A stretch of DNA of 64,000 nt from Acephala macrosclerotiorum (taxonomy: Eukaryota > Ascomycota > Leotiomycetes > Helotiales > Mollisiaceae), in contig MU119247.1 of NCBI GenBank assembly GCA_014904845.1, positions 241,336 through 305,335 of the forward strand, in the 5' to 3' direction. This document shows, in pieces, positions 45,018-56,037 of the stretch. A program made the position numbers and the translations under genes. Every line of letters begins with the position of its first letter. Position 1 is the stretch's first letter. Below the pieces are notes generated by a model. That model ran no database searches. It worked only from the letters and a program-made list of their open reading frames with translations, and was not told the DNA's origin.

Positions 45018-46763
45018 ATGAGAAATCTCAAAGCACACTCAGTGCAGACGCCGGTTAAACCTGGTAAGCCTTGTGCACTGTCTGCGCAAATCTGCAGAAA
45101 GATCATGGCAAATGTCCACACACAAGGCAGAACAATAGACACAAATCCTCTGAGCATGACCTTACATGTGAATTCGACCGCAGACTGTTCAATCCAACCC
45201 TCGCGTATGGCCGAACGGGATGCTAACCCGCGCCACCAAGCACAGAGGGTATATCTCGTGGAAGTTCAGAACAAATCTCCGCACCAGGCTTCACGTATGA
45301 CATCCTCGTGTTCCGGGACTACAGCCAAGACTCCCTCGAAGTACAGCAAAGAGCAGTGGATACAGCAAAGACCAGAAATCTACAAACTTTACATCAAAGA
45401 AGGCCTCCAACTCTCGACAGTCAAGGCTAGAATGGATAGCAATGGATTACATGCGACGTAAGAACTCTCACTCATCTCGCCCAAACGCAGAGACATTAGC
45501 TAATTGATCTCGCAGAGAGCCAATGTACAAGAGGAAATTCAACCAGTGGGGTTGGAAGAAATATCGCAAGATCTACCACTATGCTAAAAGCAAACAATCG
45601 TCTGCTCGGGCGGAGCGTGAGAATGGGGCGATGGATCGAAGCGGAATTTTCGACTCGAAGTCGACAGTATGCGTCTCGGTTGCCCATTCAGCCATCGTGC
45701 CTTACATTAGCCAGGCGCAGTTCACGGCAGGAATACCGACAATGACAGAGCCGATAGAGCTCGAAAAGCACATGCAGGCCATCTTACTCAACGTCAGGAG
45801 CTTGTACATGGGATGCATCGATCAAGGGAAGTGGAAGATTGCAAATCCAAGGAGAGTAGAAGAGAGAGTCTACGATGACTTTCTCGTCGAGATCGCGGCG
45901 GCCCTGCAGAATTTCAAGTCCTTGGGACCCAAAGCTGGCGGCTGCAGAAGGCGTTCAGGACGCTTGAAAAAATCGTTGCCAACTGTGGTCTCTTCTCTCT
46001 GCCCACAATCTGGCAAGGGTTTTGTATGATGCGAGAAGGATTCGCAGATATAGCTGAGAAGTTCCTCTCATGGGCCTTGGAGTGGTCGACTTTCAGATTC
46101 GGAAAACACCATCTATTTGTGAACGCGATTACTGGCCTACGAAATATAGAGCAGACTGATGCATGTATGCTCGAGCAAACCCTGTCCCGAACGTATCGAA
46201 GTTGCATTGAGGATGTGAAAGCGAAGCTCACGCCCTCTCATTCAACTACGCTTTTCCTTTGGGCTGGTTTTGTGGCATATTTTGACGGTGGCTCCATGGC
46301 AGAGACGAGAGAGGTAGTTAACAGTTTACAATGCTTGATAGGGAGGTCAGAAGTAGACAACGGGAGGTACCACGACTACACGCTTGAATTGCTTCGGACG
46401 AAGCTTTTCGTTCTGAGATTGATGGAGTCAATGCCAGAAGAAGCCGAAGCGCTAGCCAGAGATCTCCTTGATAGAGTGGACAGGAGGATGGCAGATGGCA
46501 TGACGTTGGAGGGATTTTTGCTTGTTTTGAGGAGAGGCCTGCAGCGGACCCTGGGATATCTCTCTTATGCCAAAGGAGACTTGAAGATGGCTGTGATCTA
46601 TCTAGAGGACCATTTGAGTTACGGAATTTTGGATGAGTTAGATATATTTGTCCTTTACTATCTGGAGCAGTGGTACGCACAGTTGGGTGAGTTTGACGAA
46701 GCAGAAAGGAAGCGGAAAGGGCGAATCAGTCTCGCCGAGGACCCAGATAGGCTTGCGAGATGA
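45018..46763 (+). CDS. Clr5 domain protein with an apparent frameshift
   Basis: Exon 1 ends at 45457; a 58-nt intron (GTAAGA...CGCAG) splits the Clr5 domain, which reads SKEQWIQQRPEIYKLYIKEG, LQLSTVKARMDSNGLHATEP and MYKRKFNQWGWKKYRK. The true start is uncertain: the frame is open from 45018, but an ATG at 45297 places the domain nearer the N-terminus, as is usual. A long helical region follows (ALQNFKSLGP, then in the next frame LQKAFRTLEKIVANCGLFSL). At about 45938-45948 (ggcggctgcag) the frame shifts by one with no room for an intron. Beyond it a 270-residue TPR-like stretch (LSYGILDELDIFVLYYLEQW) runs to the stop. Clr5 domains are DNA/chromatin-associated in fungi. The gene may be freshly broken, or the base may be an assembly error. 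Confidence 0.68.
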
Positions 46764-47463
46764 TGACTTCGACTTTGAGCTTGATAATAGCAGAATGCTT
46801 GGCAAGATGCTTGGTGTATGACAGAAGAGCAGACAAGGTTCATCTTGAAATTGAAACAGCGCCGCGGCAGAGCTCAAGGGCCTGTCGACGCTGATGTGTA
46901 GGTCAACGACTAAGGAGGTGGGCGTCAGGCAACCGAAAGAATGACAGAGCAAGACCGTCGACCACTTGCAGTGTGCTGTTATAACATACATGAAGATTGG
47001 AAGAAGATGAAACAAGTGTGTAAATATATATATCGTTGGTCGCCGTCCAGCTGTATGACAGCATGCCTATCACCGGAGCTATCACTCTCGAGCTGGCTCG
47101 CAACACGTTTCACGTTTCGCGACCATTAAAATCTGGCTTGGAATTTCCAAATGGAAATTTTTTGGTCGTGCAAAGTAGCAGGCGGTGACTTATGAATTGG
47201 GTGTCCCTGGAAATGGGATGGCTTTTCGTAAGCTGTGACACCCTGCCACTATGTCCAAGTGCATGGTCGTCTGGAGGCGAATAGACCAGAGCAATTACTC
47301 GAGGAGGGTAATAATCGAGATACTAGTTAGGCAAGCGGTGCAGGTCCTGTCCTATACTGTCTATCCTCTGTATCCTTGCCATACCTGATATTGACTTCCA
47401 CTGCCTTGAACGGAGGTGTGAAATTTAGTGCGAGAGCTTGTCTTTCTTTCACAGCCGCCCGAT
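46764..47463. other. Intergenic, no gene seen
   Basis: This is the 3' flank of the Clr5 gene and of the converging 2EXR pseudogene. No features were recognised. Confidence 0.4.
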
Positions 47464-48196
47464 TCATCTTGTATCTATGGTAATGCCCTGCCAGAATGTC
47501 TTAATCTCGTATTCCTCATTAATTAAGAGAATTAGGACCTGAGTTTTGGGAAGAAATGGCGAATCCAAAAAAGGGCCTTTGCCATTTTGGGAGGAGGACG
47601 TCGTAGCTAATTGTGAAAGCTTCGATGTGTTCAAAGCCTGAAGGTCGACCATTCCACTGATCGTCCTGGTTATCGAGATATCCATCTTCCGAAGAACAGA
47701 AGTCCAGATCTCTGATACGAACAACATCGTTGTTGCGCCGAATCCACTTGGTACTAGCAACGTCTTCCTGCTCATCCTCAATCCGTGCGAGATCGTGAAT
47801 TCGAAGGGCTTCCTTGCGGGATTCGACGCACGGGTATCGTGGCCTGTATTGTAGGAATTGAGAAGGGTTGCCCGCTAAAGAAAGGGCTTTCTCGAGCTTA
47901 ACAATACGTGGGCTTCGAAGCACAGCATGCTGCTAATTCCGTGCTCGTATCTCACCAGGCAATTCCTGGAACATCGTGAAGGAGGAGTCTGCCGAAGTCA
48001 TAGCCAGCCATTCCGCAATCTGTGCATTCTCGCAGAGCACTCGGCATATTCTCGAGGTCAATTTGAAGTATTAGACGCGTCGTTTCGCGGGGTCATTATA
48101 AGAGTATTCTGCCATGAGCTTTGCAGCCTCAGCCGCAGTCCTTGGAAGGCCTTCGAGAGGATCATGGTGATCATGAACGTGGTTGGATTGACACAT
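47464..48196 (-). pseudogene. 2EXR domain pseudogene
   Basis: From MCQSNHVHDHHDP at 48196 the minus strand reads LPRTAAEAAKLMAEYS, a TAA after KRRV, then FQELPGEIRARN followed by a TAG where the family has Trp (RIW.HAV), SPRIVKLEKAL, YPCVESRKEALRIHDLARIE, WIRRNNDVVRIRDLDF and HIEAFTISYDVLLPKWQ. A frame change then leads to TQVLILLINEEYEIKTFW and the stop at 47464. Block order equals the intact 2EXR gene at 16268. Two nonsense codons and one shift make it a pseudogene. Confidence 0.78.
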
Positions 48197-48355
48197 GATT
48201 ATCGCCGGTTTCGAGCATGGGAGTTCGTTTGCTGCTGGGGAAGGAAGGTAGGTCGATAGTGTCGGGAATAGTGGAGTCGAGGGATGAAGCTCTACGGGCC
48301 TAGGGAGCAGAAAATCGCAGAGAGAGAAATATGGTTGAGTCGTACAACTGGATGC

Positions 48356-48708
48356 AATAGGACTACGACATAGTGCATATAAAGGACCTAGAGTTTGCCA
48401 ACTGGGAATTGAGAATAGATGATGGGGACGAGTATACTTTCTTGGTTGGCAGGCTTGTCTGCTTTGAGAACATCGAGGCACTAGCAATCAGCCGTGACCT
48501 TCTGTTGAAGGAAAGAGGCGACATTCATGTATTCACTATCCGGCATTGGTTCCCAAAATTACGCCTACGGATAGTGCTCGTTGATGGCCAATACCCAGTT
48601 CATATCGAATGGGTTGAAGAGGAAGATCGAGATGCGATCTTGTCAGATTGGATCAAAGACAAATACTCTATTGGCAGATTGATCTCGAAGTTCGAGAATA
48701 ACCAGTAG
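48356..48708 (+). pseudogene. 2EXR gene fragment, opposite orientation
   Basis: This holds only the second half of a 2EXR protein: DYDIVHIKDLEFANWELRID, VCFENIEALAISRDLLLKER, RHWFPKLRLRIVLVDGQYPV, then a charged tail and stop. The EXR1 half is missing; upstream lies the N-terminus of the oppositely oriented 2EXR pseudogene. The two broken copies are thus head to head about 160 bp apart. The frame itself is open from about 48359. Confidence 0.65.
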
Positions 48709-49723
48709 TGTATAGATCAGCGTCAGAGCCTCGTGCAGGCAGCGACCAGCCCCTACAACTAATTCAAAAAAAAACTTCATGTATTCATAAGCAGTCGAGA
48801 AGAATCTTCTGTTGTCGGTGAAGGATGTCGAGCGACGTACTAGGACTACTATGTTGGCCCTGTTGTTAAAACCATGAGCTATTCGATCCCAAGAGACTTC
48901 AGTATTGGACCCTGCGGACGCTCGCCCGTTTCTGATGGCGACGAAGCTCCAGGGTTTCAATTGACGTTACCAGGGTCCAGAAGCAGGGGACCTGGTAGGT
49001 CAGTCTATTGACATAATTGTTTCCGCTCTTTTCAAGCTGTTGCTCTACTAGAAGGGGTCAAAAACACTTATCGGAATACCTTGGATGCGTATCAGATGGG
49101 ACTGACGTACAATGCTGCATGGATAAAAATTATCTGGCTGCTAGTTGAGAAGTAAACGACTTAAGAGGATTAGGCTAGGAATTATCCCTAGGAAGCGTTT
49201 ATACCAATTTTCAAGCATATTGTACCCACTAGGTCAAATCTCAAATCCTGTGTTTGTATTTGCTGTTCCGTGTCAATATGCAATTTCTTTTGGTTGGATT
49301 GTTTCTTGCTCTTGTTAGAGCTTTTCATGCTTTCTTCACGATTCCTCATATTGCTGACGTTTGAATGTCTCGAGCTGCCTTGACACCAGCATAGCCACAA
49401 CAGTTTAGAGACAGAAGTCTTCACTCACAAGAGTTCCCCGAACTGAGCACTTGTTGTCTTTTAGCAAATTCATCGTCCCATTGGCTGACACCTTGGCTGC
49501 ACGTGCAGCCTGACTGCGCCACAATCGCCAACTCCCACCTCGCTCAACTTTTTTGAACATCTCCACTCATCGCACATCCTACACACCCACATCACGATAA
49601 ACCCAAGCTCGGATCTACCGCATTGAAAGATCGCCGACTCACATTGTCTCACGGCGCTCAGTGCTAAAGCATAGAACCGTGGGTGCTACAGTATTGGCGG
49701 CCACATCCAGCTTTTCCTTCAAC
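48709..49723. other. Intergenic; HET promoter
   Basis: No gene was seen. The last 150 bp, with C/A-rich runs (catcacgataaacccaagc), look like a fungal 5' leader for the HET gene. Confidence 0.4.
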
Positions 49724-51482
49724 ATGAACGAGTCAATCTACTCAGTACTCCCTCTACCATCGGGCGTGCCTGATGCCACCAGACTTTTATCAATTCGTCC
49801 GGGATTGGACACAAACATGGTCGAATGCAAGCTCGAAATCACCAGCCTTGCGGAGGCCCCCCCCCTTATGAAGCCTTATCATATGTCTGGGGAGAGTCTG
49901 ATCCACCGTGTTGGATCCTGTGCAATGGACAGAGAAAATCAGTGACACCAAATCTTGGGGCAGCTCTTAGACGCCTGAGGTACAAGGAGAAATGGCGATT
50001 GGTCTGGATTGATGCTATTTGTGTCAACCAGGAAGATCTTGATGAGCGGTCTCAGCAAGTAATGCTGATGCGGAACATCTATTCCCCTGCCAGGAGAGTC
50101 ATCGTGTGGCTTGGCGAAGACAATGGACAGGCTCTACACGCCGTTGAGATCATCAAAATAGCAGCAAATTATTGTGCATCGGAATTGAAGAAGCCGCTCG
50201 ACCAGATTGGTGCTGAGGCTTGGAGTGGTCATATCGAGCGAGAAGAAGTATTTTCTCCTGGGAAAGCCCTCAAGGACCTAAGTCGCAATTTACCCAGGGT
50301 GGACCGCAATTCCCACCCTCCTTCGCCGTCCCCTTGGGATGCAGTCGCTTGGTTCTTTAGCCACAAATGGTTTCGTAGAATCTGGGTCATCCAAGAGGTC
50401 GCCTTCGCCCCTGTGATCGTCTACATTGGTGTTATCGAAATTGAATGGAGATTTGTTGGCATTGGTGCTTGCTGGCTGTGGGAGAAGAACTACTTGCACA
50501 CGGTAGCCTTGAGGGATGACTATCTGCAAGCTGCATCGATATTCTATGCAAAAATGTCCGGGAGCATGCCCATCGGACTCTTGCTGATGTTGTTCGACGA
50601 CGCTGAGGCCACAGACGCGCGAGACAAAGTGTACGGCTTGCTTAGTTTGTCTTTGGAAACCGATCAAGCCAGCGAGCTGCTCCGACCGGACTACACGAAA
50701 ACAGTCGAGCAGGTCTATATGGACACTGTTCGTCACACGACTAAGATCAATAATCGCTACGGAGAACTTGAGGAGATTCTTGGCAAAGCTAGCAATTTTT
50801 CAAATGATACCAGCGGAAACTTTCCATCGTGGGTCCCGAGATGGGATCTCAACAGGGGCGATAAGAATGACCTCGACCCTTCAGAAGCAGGCGCTTCGTG
50901 GTGTGCTGGTGGCAAAACGCCCCAGATCGTCCCTCCACCAGATGACCCTAGAATCTTGTCTATGACAGGATCAAAAATTAGTGTCATTCACAGCACCAAC
51001 AATGCCTTACTAGATCAAATTGCCTGGGAAGCACTGGAAGTCATATGGAATGAAGTCGCGCTAACGATTCCTGTTCTTGATGGAGAGGAATGTCTCGAAA
51101 GGAAACTCTCGCGCACCATTACAGCAAGTCAGACCAAGGATTCAGACGGCTCTTTCTCCGATGAACAGGACTTCAGAGATTATTTGGCTTGCAGAAATGA
51201 CACTCGGCTTCCAATCACCAACAGGACTGCAGATTTTCTCCTCAAGGTACGAGAATTTGCCTTCTTCACCACTGCAAACCATGATCTGGGTTTGGCAGGG
51301 ATTACTGGAATTCGGTCAGGAGACGTTGTATGTGTCTTCTTTGGTCATGCAAAGCCTTATGTTCTTCGCCCAGTGGGAGTCTATTACAAGTTCTTGGACC
51401 ATGCTATCTTGATGGTTATATGTACGGTGAAGCTATGGACAAGTCGGAGAATTGCGTTGCGGAATGGTTTCACCTTTGTTGA
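49724..51482 (+). pseudogene. HET (heterokaryon incompatibility) domain protein, broken at a C9 tract
   Basis: From ATG at 49724 (MNESIYSVLPLPSG) the frame runs to a run of nine C (49857-49865). One more C would place it in the frame carrying the HET signature: PPPYEALSYVWGE, WILCNGQRKSVTPNLGAALRR, WRLVWIDAICVNQEDLDERS, QQVMLMRNIYSPARRVIVWL, and later WFRRIWVIQEVAFA, DARDKVYGLLSL and LRPDYTKTVEQVY. A second shift near 51400 moves the family's C-terminal box YLDGYMYGEAM into another frame, whose stop is at 51482. Intact HET proteins trigger cell death when incompatible hyphae fuse. The first break could be a reversible slippage or a sequencing error; the second makes decay more likely. Confidence 0.78.
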
Positions 51483-51530
51483 TGGCATAGTGTCCCTTGT
51501 GCTAATGACGAAATACTTTAAATGTTTAGA

Positions 51531-52258
51531 TGGGTCGTAGAGAGGGTCGAAACTGTTTTACAAGCTCTTGAGATGCGATTGAACGACGCCAAGTTCATTT
51601 TCGACAAATTGAGAAGCAAAATGCTCTAGGAGAAACACCTTCCAATCATGCAGGAGGTCTAAATGATGGCAAGATCGGGTTGCTTGGTCATTCAATTAGC
51701 GGTTCGATAATCGCGATAGCCGTTGTCGAGGATCCTCGCATCATCGGCAGCTTGAACCTGGATAGAGCGGTCCTCGAGGTCATCAAAAAAGGCCTTGACA
51801 GATCTTTCCTCAACTTTGGATCTTTTGGCCATAATGGATCTAAAACGGCTTTCATTCACAACGTCTTTGGTATGCCAGATGCGAATTCTTCGCTTCTTGT
51901 TGACATGATTGAGGATGCTTGCAACTTCGAGAACCTGGGGACGCGCACCACGGTTTTCTTTGCTTTGTCTTTTATGGGTTCAGGAATCCACAGGTTTCGA
52001 CTCATAGTGCATTGTTCCAAGATAATGCATGAGTCTGACAGGGGCTGGGGGTTCAAGTGGGAGTCAGACATTGAGGAGGAAGGTGACAGGACGATGATTG
52101 TGGGTAGCGGGGTAAAGGAGAGTTTCATGGTTTCACCAGACCAGGCGAAGATAATCATGAAGCGTTTCCCCCAATGTTCCTCCATAGACTACCCTAGAAT
52201 GGTCATATTCAAAAGGGAGCGGCTGCTGGGTTTTCTACTTGTTAGGAAATACTTTTGA
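51531..52258 (+). pseudogene. 5'-truncated alpha/beta-hydrolase (PAF-acetylhydrolase-like) fragment with an unrelated tail
   Basis: The first readable block, RLNDAKFIFDKLRSK, shifts frame into ALGETPSNHAGGLNDGKIGL and then LGHSISGSIIAIAVVEDPRI, where the lipase elbow is GHSISG (family usually GHSLGG), followed by GSLNLDRA and KKGLDRSFLNFGSFGHNGS. This order is that of fungal platelet-activating-factor acetylhydrolases. No catalytic His/Asp region follows. Instead an unrecognised stretch of about 130 residues (WGFKWESDIEEEGD, KESFMVSPDQAKIIMKRFP) runs to the stop. It looks like a chimera of gene fragments placed directly behind the HET pseudogene. Confidence 0.55.
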
Positions 52259-52379
52259 GCTCCTGAAGTGATGTCCATCTTTCAGCCCCTTTGGCTAAGC
52301 GAGGTGCATGAGTAAGCCGCCCTTCCCGAGGTCCCCCGTAGGTCTCGGCACGTTCGTTGGCCGGCTCGTTCAAGGAAAC

Positions 52380-52411
52380 GCAAGTCTGCGGCGCTGCAAG
52401 TCTGCGGCGCT
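52380..52411. repeat. Two tandem copies of a 16-bp unit
   Basis: GCAAGTCTGCGGCGCT occurs twice without a gap (52380-52395, 52396-52411), followed by GCAA. It lies about 270 bp upstream of the Zn2Cys6 gene start, within a stretch that also repeats GTTCGTT. Confidence 0.85.
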
Positions 52412-52679
52412 GCAAATCAACGTCTGCTTTGTGCTTTATCAACGCCATGCCCTCAATCTGGATGCACAATTCAAAGTCAGCTCCACCCTACTGGTTTGGC
52501 AAAGCTACTTCTGGGGTAAATATCCGCACAAAATTCTTCCTTAGTGGCCTGTTCGTTCAAAATCTTGACGCACATTCCTGCAGACCTCGAGCCGCTTCAC
52601 GGCATCAAGTTCATTGGTTCGTTCGTTCCTCAGTCATTCAAGTGTCATAATCAGAACACCAAGATCGCGAAGTATCGTG

Positions 52680-54544
52680 ATGGGAGAGACGCCCGAGGAG
52701 GGTGGTTCCAGAAGGAGGAGGGCATTCAAGCCTAAGACAAGAACGGGATGCATCACATGCAGGTATTTAAAAACCGATCCCCCCGGTTATTCCTGGCTAA
52801 GAATCAGAATCCGTCGTATAAAATGCGATGAAGAAAAGCCACATTGTCGCAAATGTACAAGCACGGGACGTAAATGTGACGGTTATACTACCACCACCGC
52901 CCCGCGGAAAAGTCCTTCGCAGAAGGAGACCACCCCCACCATAAATGATGTTGTCTCAAACCTTTCGTTACCCCAAATGGGAGTCATTCCATTCCAGGGG
53001 ACCAAGTCAGAGCAGCGAGCCTTTTACTACTTTCAGCAAGAGACAGTGCCCCAGATCTCCGGCTTCTACCGCTCCCAGTTCTGGTTCCAATCCGTGCTTC
53101 AAGCATGTCACCACAACCCCGCGATCCGGCATGCAGCTATTGCGCTGGGTTCCTTGCATGAGAACTCAATCGCTGTGGGACCAAAACATACCGAGGATCT
53201 GAGTGTAGGAGGGTTCGCACTGCAGCAATACAACAAAGCCATTCAGGCCCTGCTTCGCGGGCAGCCTGTATCGGGGACCCTGTGCAAACCCCACCAGAGG
53301 GTAGACGTGGCGCTCATTACATGTATCTTGTTTGCTTGTTTCGATGTAAGTACCTCTCCTCTACTTTCCTCTGAACGTGTTCACTGACGCGATAAAGGCA
53401 TTGCGAGGACATCTCCGAACAGTCTTCGACCACATCGATGGAGGCGTTAAAATCCTTTCCGAGCTCCAAAGCAAGATACAACTCGAGGACCAAAACTCAA
53501 CAAACTCATCCCTCTATGCCCCAATGCATACCCTAAACGTAATGTTCTCCCGCCTCGACATCCAAGGCTCCGCCATGCTGGGCTCTCGCCGTCTCGCCCT
53601 CGTCCCAATTATCAATCGCGAATTCGCAGCGGAAGAATTGCAAATGCCAAACGAGTTCCACAGTTTCGAAGAAGCACGAGATGCTCAAGACTCCATCTAT
53701 CGATGCTGGCATCACGACTTTCGACGAACACTCACCAATGAGGCTGGTATTCCCTGGTTGACTCGAGCAATTGGTAGCGAGGTCGTTGCAGCAATACCGT
53801 CTGACGAAAATCTCGCAATGCTGAAAGCAAAACATACAAAGTTACTAGAACAATGGACAGATACGTACGAAAGGTTCCTCATTGCGAATCCGAAGAATAG
53901 GGATCTGCCAGCGAATCATATGCTCCGACTACTGCAAATCTTCATCTTCATGCACGCGAATATCGATCATGCCGCAACCGCAGAGTCCGAAATGACTTGG
54001 GACCGCTACACCCCTCAATTTTGCGGTAAGTGAACCAGAGATAAATCCTTCCCCTGCTTCAACCTTTTTTATAATTCCTCCCAAACAAGCACTCTTCAGA
54101 GAGCACTTACTAACTCCCCACTTTCTAGAAATGATATCCCACGCCCGCTCCGTAATAATCTCCACCTCTCCCATCACCTCAAAAAAGACCCTCTTCTCCC
54201 TCGATACACACCTAATCTCCCCCCTCTATTTCGCTGCCTCCCGGTGTCGCCATCCCCAAGTACGTCGCGACGCCATCGCCTGTATATTTGCAGCGAACCG
54301 ACAAGAAGGGTTATGGGAGAGTAGGACGATTGCTAGGGTAGCGCAGAGGGTGATGGAGATCGAAGAGGAAGGGTTGGAGGGTTATGTGGTTGATGGAAGT
54401 GAGATTCCAGAGTGGAAGAGGATTAGTGAAGTGCATCCGGTTTTGGATAGTGATGGGAGGAGGGCGGCGATTCATTATAATAGGAAGCCGGTGGGGGTGG
54501 GGGGTGGGTTGTTGACGGAGGTGAAGGAGGTGATTGAGTGGTAA
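52680..54544 (+). CDS. Zn2Cys6 transcription factor
   Basis: Four exons (52680-52762, 52808-53345, 53398-54025, 54129-54544) give 554 residues. The zinc cluster is CX2CX6CX6CX2CX6C (CITCRIRRIKC, DEEKPHC, RKCTSTGRKC) with an intron between its second Cys and the basic segment, a common place in this family. After a short linker comes a long alpha-helical regulator domain (VIPFQGTKSEQRAFYYFQQE, PAIRHAAIALGSLHE, LITCILFACFDALRGH, LFSLDTHLISPLYFAASRCR, VRRDAIACIFAANR, GLWESRTIARVAQRVMEIEE). Such proteins bind CGG-type sites in the nucleus; the target pathway is unknown. The start ATG at 52680 follows a better leader than the longer frame at 52614. The same subfamily is represented by the dead copy at 20388-23690. 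All exon phases agree. Confidence 0.86.
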
Positions 54545-54792
54545 GGGGGTTAAAAGTACTGGTGAGGATCTTGGAATTTGATGAAAATTTATGATTAACA
54601 ATGTCTACAGATAGTTCAGGCAATGGGTTAGCCTTCATCAAACATACAAACTTTACATAATGTCTGTTCGACAACCCTATTCGATACTTACTTTCTATGC
54701 ATCGACTAAGACTTGAGTTTGGGCAATACACCTGATATCTTGACACAACCTTCTTCTCCTTCCCCTGCAAACTTCTAAGCAGATAGGGTTGG

Positions 54793-56037
54793 TCATGAGG
54801 TTTCGTCGTCCTGAACATCCAAGAATCTGCAGAATTTGAGCCCTGGTGGCTTGCGCTGTGGTTCCCAATCGTGTGGTGTTCTACCGCACATAGGAATCAT
54901 TTTACCGTCGGGTAGATGACATCCTAAGACTTCTATCCTAGGTCCAATGTAGTCCTCGTCTTGGCTTTCCATCTCACCAACACATACTGAGACATGGGCG
55001 TGTACCCAGTCCCGGTAATTTGAATTGATCGACCCAACTTCGGTGAATGGCCCAGTGCTGTGATTGACGAATGCCAAGCGAGGCCGGTATTCATGCCAAT
55101 TATGCACGACAAGCACTGCATCTTCATCTCTCTCGTATAAACTAAAGTCGCCACGTCGAACGTTCCACATCTCCTCGATTGCGGTATCATCATCTATCAA
55201 GATGATCAAGAGATGGAGATTCGGGAAGTATTCTCGGATAATAGCTTCGCAGTGGTCCCACGTTGAGAGGAAAAGCTCTCGCTTGATTGCCAGAGCTTTG
55301 GTATGTCTGAAAAAGGGAGCCATTCCAGAGAGCTCAATATGTTGTCCAACCCCAGTTGCAAGAGTCTCCCTCGGTTCTGGCCATTCTCCAACACCAGGGA
55401 AGCCAAGGCCTGAGAAGTCCTTCTCCCCATCACTGAAATCCATGTTCTTCAAGTGCAAGATATCCCATTCGAAGCGAATCCAAAACGGTCCAGCTAGGCA
55501 ATCCATGATCTGGTTTCCATCCTCATCCTTTGGATTTGTGTAGGCTTCAAGAGCTTCTTTCCGAGATTCGCAGCAGGTTGACAGCAGTGGAGGCGGACTT
55601 CGATTTCTGCATCGCCACTGCGTAAAGTTCTCTCCCGTTGTGCCAGACGACGTCTCTTCAACTTCAATGATTCGAGGGACCGAGATTGCGAATTGCCATA
55701 TCGATATACGCATCTCAGCTGGAAGTTCGGGAAAGAGTGTAAAGAACGAGCTGGATTTCTCTTCGTCGCGGTAGGAGGCAATTTTCGCGTTACAGAGGAG
55801 GATGTCGGACAGGTATTCTTCTAGTTCTTCTTCTTCTTGTACTTCTTTCCATTCGGGCGCGGTATCACTCGACTCGGTATCATTCGATGACGCGTCATCT
55901 GGCTGTTGAGCTTGGCCATCTTGGACGGCTGGGTCATTTTGGAATGTTGAAGTGTCTGGAGGCGTAGGATCGTTCGTGGAGGTCGCATCGAGTTGGGAAT
56001 CCATTTGATCAGCTTCTGGTTGTCTGATCTCCTCCAT
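54793..56037 (-). CDS. 2EXR domain protein, long form
   Basis: An intronless gene for 414 residues. Residues 1 to about 85 are acidic and low complexity (QEEEELEEYLSDI). The 2EXR core follows: FTLFPELPAEMRISIWQFA, VPRIIEVEE, PPPLLSTCCESRKEALEAY, WIRFEWDILHLKNMDFSD and HTKALAIKRELFLSTWDH, then LHLLIILIDDDTAIEEMW. The frame is intact. Compared with the gene at 16268 it has a longer acidic N-terminus and an extra C-terminal segment (VLGCHLPDGKMIPMCG). It converges on the Zn2Cys6 gene, with 248 bp between stop codons. The function of the family is unknown. Confidence 0.82.
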   Translation of the reverse strand: MEEIRQPEADQMDSQLDATSTNDPTPPDTSTFQNDPAVQDGQAQQPDDASSNDTESSDTAPEWKEVQEEEELEEYLSDILLCNAKIASYRDEEKSSSFFTLFPELPAEMRISIWQFAISVPRIIEVEETSSGTTGENFTQWRCRNRSPPPLLSTCCESRKEALEAYTNPKDEDGNQIMDCLAGPFWIRFEWDILHLKNMDFSDGEKDFSGLGFPGVGEWPEPRETLATGVGQHIELSGMAPFFRHTKALAIKRELFLSTWDHCEAIIREYFPNLHLLIILIDDDTAIEEMWNVRRGDFSLYERDEDAVLVVHNWHEYRPRLAFVNHSTGPFTEVGSINSNYRDWVHAHVSVCVGEMESQDEDYIGPRIEVLGCHLPDGKMIPMCGRTPHDWEPQRKPPGLKFCRFLDVQDDETS

